DNA of 64,000 nucleotides from Micromonospora sp. WMMD812 (GTDB lineage: Bacteria; Actinomycetota; Actinomycetes; Mycobacteriales; Micromonosporaceae): assembly GCF_027497215.1 (NCBI RefSeq), contig NZ_CP114904.1, forward strand, positions 5,041,001 through 5,105,000, in the 5' to 3' direction. Numbering within the stretch: the stretch's first letter is position 1; the number at the start of each line of letters is the position of its first letter. The notes under the pieces were generated by a model. It searched no databases. It had not been told where the DNA came from and was given only the letters and a program-made list of their open reading frames with translations. Shown piece after piece: positions 1-8,419 of this stretch. The translations under genes and the position numbers were made by a program.

Positions 1-1209
1 GCCGGACGCGACCGCGAGAGCGACCGCGAGGTCGGCGGCCGGCTCCACCACCCGGATGCCGCCGACGGTGGCCGCGAAGACCTCCCGGTCGTGCAGGGTG
101 AGCCGCTCGGTGCGCCGCTGCAGCACCGCCAGCACCATCGCGAGCCGCGCCGAGTCGAGCCCGGAGACCGTGCGCCGTGGCGAGCCGGCCACCGTCGCGC
201 CGATCAGCGCCTGCACCTCGGTGACCAGCGCGCGCCGCCCCTCCATCGCGACCGTCACGCAGGTGCCCGGCACCGGCTCGGAGTAGCGGGTGAGAAAGAG
301 CCCGGACGGGTCGGCGAGGCTGGTGATGCCACCTTCGTGCATCTCGAAGCAGCCGACCTCGTCGGCGGCGCCGAACCGGTTCTTGACGCCGCGCACCATC
401 CGCAGCGAGGAGTGCTTGTCGCCCTCGAAGTGCAGCACCACGTCGACCAGGTGCTCGAGCACCCGGGGGCCGGCCACCTGGCCGTCCTTGGTGACGTGGC
501 CCACCAGCACGGTGGCGATGCCGCGCTCCTTGGCCACCGAGACCAGGGCGGCGGTGACCGCCCGGACCTGGGTCACGCCGCCGGGGACCCCCTCGGTGCC
601 GGTCGTGGAGATGGTCTGCACCGAGTCGAGCACCAGCAGCCCGGGCTTGACCGCGTCGAGGTGGCCGAGCACCGCGGCCAGGTCGCTCTCGGCGGCCAGG
701 TAGAGCTGGTCGTGCAGGGTGCCCATCCGCTCGGCGCGCAGCCGGACCTGGCTCACCGACTCCTCGCCGCTGACCACCAGCGAGGGGCTGCCCGCGCCGG
801 CGGCCCACTGCTGGGCCACGTCGAGCAGCAGGGTGGACTTGCCGACCCCCGGCTCGCCGGCGAGCAGCACCACCGCGCCCGGCACCAGACCGCCACCGAG
901 CACCCGGTCGAGCTCGCTCACGCCGGTCGGACGGGCGCGGGCAGGGGCGGCGCTGATGGTGGCGATCGGGCGGGCCGGCTCGGCGGGCATCCGCGAGCTG
1001 ACCACCCGCCCGGAGACCGTGGGGCCGGTGATCGTCGACTCCACCACCGAGCCCCACTCGCCGCACTCGGGGCAGCGCCCCACCCACTTGGGCGGCTGGT
1101 GGCCGCAGGCGTCGCACTCGTAGGCCGGCCGGGGATCGCGGCTGCTGGCGCGGCCACGCGAGCCGGTCGCCGCGCCGCCCCGCGGGGAGGTGGATCGGGA
1201 CGTGGTCAC
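1..1209 (-). CDS. radA: DNA repair protein RadA (3'-truncated by window edge)
   Basis: RadA is a RecA-like DnaB-type helicase that helps process recombination intermediates in the cytoplasm. The reading frame begins at GTG 1209 and runs off the left edge, leaving about 403 of the usual 450-470 residues. An N-terminal C4 zinc finger is visible (Cys32, 35, 46, 49). A Walker A motif GEPGVGKSTL lies near residue 118 and the RadA signature KNRFG near residue 272. The Lon-like C-terminal domain is only partly present. A TAGCGT box six bases before the GTG suggests a leaderless transcript. The next gene on the same strand encodes a lipoprotein. Identification is firm; only the 3' end is missing. Confidence 0.95.
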   Translation of the reverse strand, partial: MTTSRSTSPRGGAATGSRGRASSRDPRPAYECDACGHQPPKWVGRCPECGEWGSVVESTITGPTVSGRVVSSRMPAEPARPIATISAAPARARPTGVSELDRVLGGGLVPGAVVLLAGEPGVGKSTLLLDVAQQWAAGAGSPSLVVSGEESVSQVRLRAERMGTLHDQLYLAAESDLAAVLGHLDAVKPGLLVLDSVQTISTTGTEGVPGGVTQVRAVTAALVSVAKERGIATVLVGHVTKDGQVAGPRVLEHLVDVVLHFEGDKHSSLRMVRGVKNRFGAADEVGCFEMHEGGITSLADPSGLFLTRYSEPVPGTCVTVAMEGRRALVTEVQALIGATVAGSPRRTVSGLDSARLAMVLAVLQRRTERLTLHDREVFAATVGGIRVVEPAADLAVALAVASG

Positions 1210-1300
1210 ACCAGGACGCTAGCCGTGTCGTACGACGAAAACGAGAACACCGCCGGCATGGTGGTCACCACGCCGGCGGTGTCGCCGAGGTCGGAAAGGG

Positions 1301-2065
1301 TCAGCCGCCGTGTCCGGCGCCGCCCTCGTCGGTGTCCTCGTGGCCACCCTCGCGCTCGATGATCGGGGAGGGCCGGGCCCCCGGGGTGAGCGGCACCGCG
1401 ATCGGGGCCGGGCCGGTGACGGTCTGGCCGCCGCCGAAGTCGAAGGTGACGAAGACGTTCTGGCCCGAGAGCAGCGCCTCGTTCAGGCCGATCAGCTCGA
1501 GCAGGCGGCCGGACTTCTCGTTCAGCTGGACGTAGCTGTTCGGCGCGATCTCGATCCGGGCCGGCTCTCCGGCCGGCGAGGGAGACGGGCTGGCCGACTC
1601 CGACGGGGAGGCCGATCCGCTGGGCGTGGCCGACCCGCTGGGGGTCGCCGACCCGCTCGGCGTGGGCGACTCGGACTCCGACTCGGACGGGCTGGGCGAG
1701 GCCGACTCGGACGGGCTGGCCGAGGCGGACGGGCTCGTCGCGCCGCCGGTGATCACCACCGAGCGGGCGTTCTGGCTGCTGACGGTGACCGTGACCGGGT
1801 TCCGTGAGTCGTTGTAGATCACGGCGTTCAGCCGCGCGTTCTCGCCCGCCCGGTAGCCCTCGGTGCCGGGGAACTCCACCAGCAGGCCGCGCACCGCCAG
1901 CAGGCCGTCCTCCGTCGTGAGGTTGACGCCCTGGACCGACGGCTCCTTGGCGGCGGTCTCCGAGATCTGGCCCGCGCCGCACCCGGACAGCAGCAGGCTG
2001 GTCGCCGCCGCCGCCCCGGACAGCAGCAGGGCCGCCCGCCGGGAACCCCTGATCGAGCGCGTCAC
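1301..2065 (-). CDS. Ser/Pro-rich secreted lipoprotein of unknown function
   Basis: This 254-residue protein has no recognised enzymatic domain. The GTG at 2065 is chosen because a GAGGAGGA Shine-Dalgarno lies just upstream; the frame stays open further upstream without a comparable site. The N-terminus has an Arg-rich stretch, a hydrophobic core and the lipobox LLLSGC, so it should be lipid-anchored outside the membrane. The middle (about residues 110-170) is a low-complexity Ser/Pro/Glu/Thr linker built from short SPSES and PSGSA units. The flanking segments look like small beta-rich domains. It sits between radA and the prenyltransferase gene on the same strand. The linker suggests a spacer reaching out from the membrane, which is inference. 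Confidence 0.8.
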   Translation of the reverse strand: MTRSIRGSRRAALLLSGAAAATSLLLSGCGAGQISETAAKEPSVQGVNLTTEDGLLAVRGLLVEFPGTEGYRAGENARLNAVIYNDSRNPVTVTVSSQNARSVVITGGATSPSASASPSESASPSPSESESESPTPSGSATPSGSATPSGSASPSESASPSPSPAGEPARIEIAPNSYVQLNEKSGRLLELIGLNEALLSGQNVFVTFDFGGGQTVTGPAPIAVPLTPGARPSPIIEREGGHEDTDEGGAGHGG

Positions 2066-2204
2066 GTCGGTCCTCCTCGTCACGATCACACCCGGTGCGT
2101 ACGCCGGGCACGCTGGCCATGCCCGCGCAGACCGCGCTCCAGGGTAGTTGGGGCTGATCGAGGGCCGCACGCCGACCCGGGGATGCCACCTCGGGGGGTG
2201 ACGC

Positions 2205-3044
2205 TCAGACCACCCGACCGCTCGTGACCAGCAGGACCACGTCGATGAGGGCCACCAGCATCACCGCCCGGAAGGCGCCCACCGGCCGGCGCCCGGCCCG
2301 GATCGCGGCGCGTCCGCCGTACCAGCCGACGAGCGGCACCACGACGGCGGCCAGCACCGCGGCGAGCCCGACCCCGGACGGCGGCCCGGGCGGGCCGAAG
2401 ACCAGGGTGCCGGTCGCGGCCAGCAGCAGCCCGGCGGCGGCGGTCCGGCTGCCGGCCGGGCCGAGCAGGTGCGGCAGCCCGCGCACCCCGGTCCGGGCGT
2501 CGTCGGCCAGGTCGGGCAGGACGTTGGCGAAGTGCGCCCCGGCGCCGAGGCAGGCCCCGGCGGCGACCAGCCAGGCCGGGGGCGCCGGCGCGCCGGGCAG
2601 CGCCAGCACCACGAAGGCCGGCAGCGAACCGAACGAGACCGCGTAGGGCAGCACAGACAGTGGGGTGGACTTCAGCGGCCAGTCGTAGAGCAGCGCGGAG
2701 ACCAGCGCGACGGTGACCCAGGCCGCCGCGAGGGGGGTCGTGGCCAGCGCCAGCACCGGGGTGGCGAGCGCGGCCACCGCCGCGCCCAGGGCCACCGTGC
2801 GCCGGCTGACCGCGCCGGCCGGGATCGGCTTGTCGGTACGCCCCACCGCGGCGTCGCGGTCGGCGTCGAGCGCGTCGTTGGCCCAGCCCACGGCGAGTTG
2901 GCTGGCCAGCACGGCGAGCGCCACGGCGACGATCCCGGCCGGTCGGTGCCCCACACCGACGGCCAGCAGACCGGCCACGATGGTCACCGCCGCGGTCGGT
3001 TCCGGGTGGCTCGCCCTGACCAGCCCTAACACCGTTGTCGACAT
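2205..3044 (-). CDS. UbiA-family aromatic prenyltransferase of a type III PKS locus
   Basis: A 279-residue polytopic membrane protein with about eight hydrophobic segments. UbiA enzymes attach an isoprenyl diphosphate to an aromatic acceptor using Mg2+. Both Asp-rich motifs are present: NDALDADRD at residues 56-64 and the LPDLADD motif near 176-182. It is divergent from a UbiG-like methyltransferase, an acyl-CoA-dehydrogenase-like protein and a type III polyketide synthase, with only 46 bp between the divergent starts. That content matches what I recall of the Actinoplanes missouriensis agq cluster for prenylated alkyl-methoxyhydroquinones, so a role in prenylating a phenolic lipid is more likely than menaquinone synthesis. 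The substrate is inferred. Confidence 0.82.
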   Translation of the reverse strand: MSTTVLGLVRASHPEPTAAVTIVAGLLAVGVGHRPAGIVAVALAVLASQLAVGWANDALDADRDAAVGRTDKPIPAGAVSRRTVALGAAVAALATPVLALATTPLAAAWVTVALVSALLYDWPLKSTPLSVLPYAVSFGSLPAFVVLALPGAPAPPAWLVAAGACLGAGAHFANVLPDLADDARTGVRGLPHLLGPAGSRTAAAGLLLAATGTLVFGPPGPPSGVGLAAVLAAVVVPLVGWYGGRAAIRAGRRPVGAFRAVMLVALIDVVLLVTSGRVV

Positions 3045-3090
3045 AAGGGAAGTCTGGTCGTTACCGGGGAGTCATGCCACGCTCAGTGCC

Positions 3091-3846
3091 ATGCGAGACG
3101 TGGCTCCGGCGCCCACCCCTGGACGGGTGCTGCCGCGCAACGATCCGCGGCAGTACGACGACCTGGCCGGCGAGTGGTGGCGGCCGGACGGCGTGTTCGC
3201 GATGCTGCACTGGCTGGCCGAGGCGCGAGCCGCCCTGGTGCCGCCGGCCGAGAGCCCCGGCGCGCTGCTGGTCGACCTCGGCTGCGGTGCCGGGCTGCTC
3301 GCGCCGCACCTGGCCGGCAAGGGCTACCGGCACGTGGGTGTCGACCTGACCCGCTCGGCGTTGGCCCAGGCCGCCGAGCACGGGGTCACGCCGGTCAACG
3401 GGGACGCCACCGCCGTGCCGCTGGCCGACGGCTGCGCGGCCGTGGTGGCCGCCGGCGAGCTGCTGGAGCACGTGCCCGACTGGCGGCGTGCGGTGGCCGA
3501 GGCGTGCCGGCTGCTCCGTCCGGGCGGCCTGCTGGTGCTCGACACCCTGAACGACACCGCGGTGAGCCGGCTCGTCGCCGTCCACCTCGGCGAGCGGCTG
3601 CCGACCGTGCCGCGCGGCATCCACGATCCACGGTTGTTCGTGGACGCCCGCGCGCTGGTGGCCGAGTGCGCCCGGCACGGGGTCACGTTGCGCCTGCGCG
3701 GCGTACGGCCGGAGGTGGGCGGCCTGCTCCGCTGGCTGCTGCGCCGGGCCCGGGGGGCCGCGGCGCCGGCCGGCCGGGCCCCGCGCATCGTTCCGACGCG
3801 CTCGACCGCGGTGCTGTACCAGGGCTGGGGGGTCCGGAAAGGATAG
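3091..3846 (+). CDS. UbiG-like SAM-dependent methyltransferase
   Basis: The 251-residue protein has a class I Rossmann methyltransferase core with the SAM-binding motif VDLGCGAG at residues 61-68. It opens with a UbiG-like N-terminus (YDDLAGEWW near residue 22), as in enzymes that O-methylate hydroxylated quinone precursors. ATG 3091 is chosen because the family N-terminus starts there; no strong ribosome site precedes it. It is the first gene of a rightward set with a flavoprotein (43 bp downstream) and a type III polyketide synthase, so a phenolic or hydroquinone hydroxyl is the likely acceptor. Family assignment is firm and the substrate is inferred. Confidence 0.82.
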   Translation: MRDVAPAPTPGRVLPRNDPRQYDDLAGEWWRPDGVFAMLHWLAEARAALVPPAESPGALLVDLGCGAGLLAPHLAGKGYRHVGVDLTRSALAQAAEHGVTPVNGDATAVPLADGCAAVVAAGELLEHVPDWRRAVAEACRLLRPGGLLVLDTLNDTAVSRLVAVHLGERLPTVPRGIHDPRLFVDARALVAECARHGVTLRLRGVRPEVGGLLRWLLRRARGAAAPAGRAPRIVPTRSTAVLYQGWGVRKG

Positions 3847-3889
3847 TCGCGACCGGCGGGGGTAAGGGGACGCCGAGAAGGGGGCGGAA

Positions 3890-5059
3890 ATGACGGTGCA
3901 CGCGCTGGAGGCGGCCCGCCGGTTGGCGCCGCGGTTCGCCGCCCGGGCGGCGGAGCACGACCGGGACGGTTCCTTCCCGGTCGAGGACTTCCAGGACCTG
4001 CGGGAGGCCGGCCTCTTCGGCCTGATGGTCCCCCGCGAGCTGGGCGGGCTGGGCGCGACCTTCGCCGAGTACGCGGCGGTCGCCACCGAGCTGGCCCGGG
4101 GCAACGGCGCGACGGCGCTGGTGTTCAACATGCACGCCTCGGTCACCGGCGCGCTCGGCGCGGTCACCGAGGAGTTGGCGGAGGCCCTCGGCGTGCCCGA
4201 GGACGCGCTCGCCGCCCGGGACCGGCTCCTCACCGCCGCCGCCCAGGGCTCCTGGTACGCGGTGGCGATGAGCGAACGCGGCGCGGGCGCGCGCCTCTCC
4301 CAGCTCAGCACGGTCTACGAGCCGGTCGACGGTGGCTGGCACCTGAAGGGGAGCAAGACCTTCTGCTCCGGCGCCGGGCACGCCGACGGCTACCTGGTGG
4401 CCGCGCGTAGCGCCGGCGACCAGTCGGTGGTCTCGCAGTTCCTGGTGCCGGCCGGCCCGGGCGGGCTCACCGTCGAGCCGACCTGGGACGCGCTCGGCAT
4501 GCGCGCCACGGCCTCGCACGACCTGCACCTGGACGTCACGGTGCCGGCCGACCGCCTGCTCGGCGGGGTGGAGGGGCTCGCCCTGGTGGTCGCCCAGCTC
4601 ATGCCGCACTGGCTGGTGGCCAGCTACGCGGCGGTCTACGTCGGGGTGGCGCGGGCGGCCGTCGACGCCGCCGCCGAACACCTGAACGCCCGCAACCTGG
4701 CCGGCCTGCCGGCCGTCCGCACCCGCCTCGGGCGCGCCGACGCCGCGGTGGCCGCGGCCGACCTGGTGGTGCGCGAGGCGGCCCGTCGGGTCGACGAGGC
4801 GCCGGGGGACGCCGAGACCAACCGTTGGGTGTGGCGGGCCAAGCTGCTCGCCGGCACCACCGCCGCCGACGTGGCGGCATCGGTGCTGGAGGCGGCGGGC
4901 ACGTCCGCCACCCGGCGGGGTCACCCGCTGGAGCGGCTCTACCGGGACGCCCGGTGCGGTTCGCTGCACCCGGCCACCTCGGACGTCTGCGCCGACTGGC
5001 TCGGGATCGCGGCGCTGGGCGGCGACCCGGACCGGGACGGGTCGGCGCCTCGTTGGTGA
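3890..5059 (+). CDS. Acyl-CoA dehydrogenase-family flavoprotein
   Basis: A 389-residue protein of normal length for the acyl-CoA dehydrogenase superfamily: N-terminal helical domain, central beta domain with the MSERGAGA region near residues 123-130, and a C-terminal helical bundle. The family uses FAD to oxidise or, in some members, hydroxylate substrates. The start ATG has a purine-rich AGGGGGCGG stretch 5-12 bases upstream. In the recalled agq cluster a protein of this family accompanies the polyketide synthase and prenyltransferase, which suggests ring hydroxylation or saturation of the prenyl group rather than fatty-acid oxidation. No electron-transfer partner gene is nearby. Fold is clear; reaction uncertain. 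Confidence 0.82.
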   Translation: MTVHALEAARRLAPRFAARAAEHDRDGSFPVEDFQDLREAGLFGLMVPRELGGLGATFAEYAAVATELARGNGATALVFNMHASVTGALGAVTEELAEALGVPEDALAARDRLLTAAAQGSWYAVAMSERGAGARLSQLSTVYEPVDGGWHLKGSKTFCSGAGHADGYLVAARSAGDQSVVSQFLVPAGPGGLTVEPTWDALGMRATASHDLHLDVTVPADRLLGGVEGLALVVAQLMPHWLVASYAAVYVGVARAAVDAAAEHLNARNLAGLPAVRTRLGRADAAVAAADLVVREAARRVDEAPGDAETNRWVWRAKLLAGTTAADVAASVLEAAGTSATRRGHPLERLYRDARCGSLHPATSDVCADWLGIAALGGDPDRDGSAPRW

Positions 5060-5134
5060 GCGTGGAGCCACCCGGGTTCGCCCGGGTCGGGGGAGGGCTC
5101 GGAGAAGGGCAGCGTCGGACGAGAGGTGGGGATC

Positions 5135-6184
5135 GTGTCCGTACCGGTGATCGCGGGCCTGGGGACGGCTCAGCCGCCCTCCGCCGCGCAGGACGAGTTG
5201 TGGGCCGGCTTCTTCTCCCGGCACTTCTCCGGGACCACCCGGTCGCTGGCGGAGCGGATCTTCGCTAACTCGGGGGTCAGCCGGCGCCAGGCGGCGGTCA
5301 ATCCGCTGCTGGAGGACGTCTCCGACTGGCCGACCGAGCGGCGGATGCGCCGCTATCTCGTCGAGGCGCTGCCGTTGGGCAAGGAGGCGGTCGGCCGCGC
5401 GCTGACCGCGGCCGGCCTGGACGCCGGCGACATCGGCCTGTTCATCGTCTGCTCGTGCACCGGCTACGCCACGCCCGGGCTGGACATCCTGCTCGCCCGT
5501 GACCTCGGCATGGCGCCGGACACCCAGCGGATGTTCGTCGGGCACATGGGCTGCTACGCGGCGCTGCCCGGGCTCGGCGCGGCGAGCGACTTCGTCACCG
5601 CCCGTGGCCGCCCGGCCCTGCTGCTCTGCGCGGAGCTGACCAGCCTGCACATCCAACCGGCCACCGCCCGGGTGGACACCCAGCAGATCGTCTCGCACGC
5701 GCTCTTCTCGGACGCGGCGGTCGCCGCCGTGGTGCTGCCCGGCGGCCCCGGGTACGCGCTGCGCGAGGTCACCTCGGTCACCGACACCTCCACCGCCGAC
5801 CACATGACCTGGGACGTCACCGACGCCGGCTTCCGGATGGGCCTGTCGCCGAAGGTCCCCCAGGTGCTCTCGACGCACGTCCGCGGCCTGGTCGACGACC
5901 TGCTGGCCCGGCACGGCAGCACGATCGCCGAGGTGGACGGTTGGGCGGTGCACCCGGGCGGGCCGCGGATCCTCAACGTGGTCGAGCGCGAGCTGGCGCT
6001 GCCGCCGGAGGCGCTGGCCGCGTCCCGCGCGACCCTCGACGAGCACGGCAACTGCTCGTCCCCGACCGTGCTGCTGATCCTCGACCGGTTGCGCCGAGCG
6101 GCCGCGCCCCCGGAGCGGATCGTCATGCTCGCCTTCGGCCCCGGGCTCACCCTCTACGCGGTCCTGCTGGATCGACAGGGCTGA
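5135..6184 (+). CDS. Type III polyketide synthase (alkylresorcinol or chalcone synthase family)
   Basis: A 349-residue homodimer-type ketosynthase that would condense a starter acyl-CoA with malonyl-CoA units and cyclise the product to a resorcinol or pyrone. The complete catalytic triad is visible: Cys140 in GHMGCYA, His273 in WAVHPGG and Asn306 in EHGNCSS. GTG 5135 is preferred because a GAGAGGTGGGG stretch precedes it; GTG 5126 is in frame and possible. It is the last gene of the prenyltransferase/methyltransferase/flavoprotein locus and is probably its core enzyme. Starter length cannot be read by eye; by analogy a long-chain acyl-CoA is expected. Confidence 0.92.
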   Translation: MSVPVIAGLGTAQPPSAAQDELWAGFFSRHFSGTTRSLAERIFANSGVSRRQAAVNPLLEDVSDWPTERRMRRYLVEALPLGKEAVGRALTAAGLDAGDIGLFIVCSCTGYATPGLDILLARDLGMAPDTQRMFVGHMGCYAALPGLGAASDFVTARGRPALLLCAELTSLHIQPATARVDTQQIVSHALFSDAAVAAVVLPGGPGYALREVTSVTDTSTADHMTWDVTDAGFRMGLSPKVPQVLSTHVRGLVDDLLARHGSTIAEVDGWAVHPGGPRILNVVERELALPPEALAASRATLDEHGNCSSPTVLLILDRLRRAAAPPERIVMLAFGPGLTLYAVLLDRQG

Positions 6185-6207
6185 GCGCCGGGCCGTACGC
6201 TCGCCAG

Positions 6208-6804
6208 GTGGGCGTCGAGACGGGAGACCGGCTGAACGCCGGCGTGCTGGCCGGTGCGACCGTGCTCGCCCTGGTCTTCGGGGGCTGGTGGTGGCGGGCC
6301 AGCGCCCCGGCCACCGGCCCGACGCCCGGCGCGCCGAGCCCGTCGCCGGAGCGGGTCGACCGCTTCGTGCCCTCGGAATCCGAGAACGGCGCCGTCTTCC
6401 ACGTCGACCCGTCCACCGGCGCCGCCTTCCGCGTCGACCGTGGCCCGGACGGCGGCGACCCGGACGACCCCCAGCCACGCGGCGAGGACGCCGACGGCGG
6501 CCTGCCCTGGTCGCCGAACACGTTCTGGCGGGAACGGACCACGATCAGCCCGGAGCGGGGCGTGACGAGGCAGTCCGCCGGCGAGGACGGGGTCCGCTAC
6601 CTGCTCCAGGGCCGCTGCTCGGGGCCGGGTGACCTGCTGGTGGTCATCACCGGTTCGCGCTCCGACGAACGGACCCAACCGGACTGCGACGGCTCCTTGC
6701 AGACGCAGGTGGTGACCGGGGCGGGCACGCCCATCCGGATCTCCCTGACGACCGTCGGCAACGAACCGGTCCGGGTCGAGGCGCAGCTCGTCGGGCTCGA
6801 CTGA
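6208..6804 (+). CDS. Single-pass membrane-anchored protein, unknown function
   Basis: A 198-residue protein not recognised as a known family. A hydrophobic segment at about residues 11-29 ending in WWW is followed by a Pro/Thr/Ser linker and an Asp/Gly-rich stretch. A compact C-terminal domain (about 120-198) has two Cys (in GRCSG and PDCDG) that could form an extracytoplasmic disulfide. The topology suggests an N-terminal anchor with the rest outside. A TACGCT box six bases before the GTG suggests leaderless transcription and separates it from the polyketide synthase gene 23 bp upstream. It converges with the next gene through a hairpin. Confidence 0.7.
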   Translation: MGVETGDRLNAGVLAGATVLALVFGGWWWRASAPATGPTPGAPSPSPERVDRFVPSESENGAVFHVDPSTGAAFRVDRGPDGGDPDDPQPRGEDADGGLPWSPNTFWRERTTISPERGVTRQSAGEDGVRYLLQGRCSGPGDLLVVITGSRSDERTQPDCDGSLQTQVVTGAGTPIRISLTTVGNEPVRVEAQLVGLD

Positions 6805-6818
6805 CCGCAGCCGGCCCG

Positions 6819-6851
6819 TCGGGGCGCGGCCAGGCCGGCCGCCGGCCCCGA
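6819..6851. terminator. Bidirectional hairpin terminator
   Basis: Arms TCGGGGC (6819-6825) and GCCCCGA (6845-6851) enclose a further GC-rich self-complementary core. It lies exactly between two convergent genes ending at 6804 and 6852, where a shared terminator is expected. There is no T-tract, as is usual in these genomes. Confidence 0.55.
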
Positions 6852-7547
6852 TCAGGCGGCGAGCCGGGCCAGGTCGGCGCGGTACGTCTCCACCGGGCCG
6901 AGATCGGGCAGCACGGTGACCACCACGCCGGCCCGGTCCACCAGCACCGCCCCGGCCCGGCCGGGCCGGGGCGGCAGGCGGAGGAAGGCCCGCAGGCCGT
7001 CGGTGGGGTCGGCGAGCGCGCGTACGGGGGTGCCGCCCGCGGGCACGGTGGCCGGGACGGCCCGGGCGTGCGTGACGGTGACGACGGTGACCCCCGGCGG
7101 GGCGGCCCCGGCCGCCTCGGCAACCCGATCCGGGCAGGCGCAGGCGTCGACGAGGATGATCATCGTGGGCAGCAGGCCGCGCAGCGGCACCGGCGACTGC
7201 CCGGCGTCGACCAGGTCCAGCGCGGGCAGCGGCCGGCCGATCAGCGCGGCCGGCGGCGAGTAGGGCGCCGGGGCGGGCCGGTCGGTGGAGCGCGTCGAAC
7301 GGGGCCAGGTGACGGCCACCAGGCCGGCGAGCGTGGTGAGCATGGCGACCAGCAGGATCAGCACCGGCAGCCCGAGCCCCGACCGGCGGAGCGTGGGGCG
7401 GGCGGCCCGGCGGAGCTCCCGCCGCACCTGCGCGGCCTCCCGGGCGAGCGCGGAGGCGTCGTCGGGGACGACGACCCGTCCCCACTCCGCCGGCAGGTCG
7501 GGCAGGCCCTCGGGCGGCCCGTGGCCCTCGGCGTCCGGCGTGCCCAT
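6852..7547 (-). CDS. Membrane-anchored thioredoxin-fold protein with a CxC motif
   Basis: The 231-residue protein has an N-terminal cytoplasmic segment, one transmembrane helix at about residues 55-78, then an extracytoplasmic domain that opens like a TlpA/redoxin domain (GRPLPALDLVDAG). Where redoxins carry CxxC it has DACACPD, a CxC. The rest keeps the alternating strand and helix pattern of a redoxin, including a GxTPVRALADPTDGLR stretch. ATG 7547 follows an AGGGGG site. A role in cell-envelope thiol chemistry is possible, but the altered motif means activity cannot be assumed. It is divergent from carD by 330 bp. Confidence 0.65.
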   Translation of the reverse strand: MGTPDAEGHGPPEGLPDLPAEWGRVVVPDDASALAREAAQVRRELRRAARPTLRRSGLGLPVLILLVAMLTTLAGLVAVTWPRSTRSTDRPAPAPYSPPAALIGRPLPALDLVDAGQSPVPLRGLLPTMIILVDACACPDRVAEAAGAAPPGVTVVTVTHARAVPATVPAGGTPVRALADPTDGLRAFLRLPPRPGRAGAVLVDRAGVVVTVLPDLGPVETYRADLARLAA

Positions 7548-7877
7548 CGGAACCCCCTGGAACCGTCTCGGAGAGCGGACAGCGGTTCGCCTTCCAGCCT
7601 CCCGCACCGGGGGCTGCTCCCGCTACACCTGGGCGCGTGAGCGGCCGGCGGGATACCATGGGCAGTGCGCGTAGCCCTTGATCTCAGCGTTCCGTTCACC
7701 CGTACCGGGATGTCATCCGTACGTTACGGAGCGTGTTCGAACCATCGGTTTGACCGCCTGTCAAGCCGAAGAAATACCTCTCACAGGGCCCCTGAGCTGC
7801 GCCAACGGTCAGGACAGCGGTGAGACATCGGTGCCTGAGCGTGTTACCCTAGACACAGCGAAAGGGGTTTCGAACCT
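7548..7877. other. Gene-free region upstream of carD
   Basis: This 330-bp divergent gap holds the upstream DNA of the redoxin-like gene and of carD. Visible elements are a small palindrome TTGAC-N5-GTCAA (7750-7764) and an extended -10 box TGTTACCCT (7842-7850) before carD. No further gene was found. Confidence 0.6.
7842..7850 (+). promoter_or_regulatory. Extended -10 promoter element of carD
   Basis: TGT followed by TACCCT fits the actinobacterial extended -10 pattern and lies 27 bp before the carD ATG, with an AAAGGGG ribosome site between. No convincing -35 hexamer is seen at the usual distance. Confidence 0.5.
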
Positions 7878-8363
7878 ATGGTTTTCAGTGTCGGCGAGAC
7901 CGTTGTTTACCCCCACCACGGGGCCGCACTCATCGAGGCAATCGAGACTCGGGTCATCAAGGGCGAGCCTAAGCAGTACCTCGTCCTGAGGGTCGCGCAG
8001 GGTGACCTGACGGTCCGGGTGCCGGCCGAGAACGCCGAGATCGTGGGTGTGCGCGAGGTGGTCGGCGAAGAGGGCCTCGGCAAGGTCTTCGACGTTCTCC
8101 GGGCTCCGCACACCGAGGAGCCGACCAACTGGTCGCGGCGTTACAAGGCGAATCTGGAGAAGCTGGCCTCCGGCAACCCGCTCAAGGTGGCCGAGGTCGT
8201 GCGTGACCTGTGGCGGCGGGAGCGGGAGCGGGGCCTGTCCGCGGGCGAGAAGCGGATGCTCGCCAAGGCCCGCGACATTCTCGTCGGCGAGGTCGCGCTG
8301 GCTGAGAAGAGCACCAAGGACGAGGCGGAGACGCTGCTCGACAAGGTCCTGACCGAGGCCTAG
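7878..8363 (+). CDS. carD: CarD-type RNA polymerase-binding transcription factor
   Basis: CarD binds the RNA polymerase beta subunit and stabilises the open promoter complex, notably at rRNA promoters. The 161 residues match the family length. The N-terminal Tudor-like polymerase-interaction domain covers about residues 1-60 ([11 protein letters not shown] start) and the helical DNA-binding domain the rest. Trp85 in NWSRRYK corresponds to the conserved Trp that wedges into the upstream edge of the bubble. The start has an AAAGGGG site. It heads the carD-ispD-ispF set, a conserved actinobacterial order. Confidence 0.97.
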   Translation: MVFSVGETVVYPHHGAALIEAIETRVIKGEPKQYLVLRVAQGDLTVRVPAENAEIVGVREVVGEEGLGKVFDVLRAPHTEEPTNWSRRYKANLEKLASGNPLKVAEVVRDLWRRERERGLSAGEKRMLAKARDILVGEVALAEKSTKDEAETLLDKVLTEA

Positions 8364-8419
8364 TCCGCACAGCATCGACGTACCCACTTCGTAGCGAACA
8401 AACCACCGAGGACCGCGAC

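Noticed and set aside
2205..3044. Menaquinone prenyltransferase MenA
   Set aside because: The fold is UbiA, but context with a type III polyketide synthase and UbiG-like methyltransferase favours phenolic-lipid prenylation; no other men gene is present.
3683..6478. A very long open frame antisense to the flavoprotein and polyketide synthase genes
   Set aside because: High-GC third-position bias opens antisense frames; the plus-strand genes have intact family motifs, and this frame is Arg/Gly-rich without domains.
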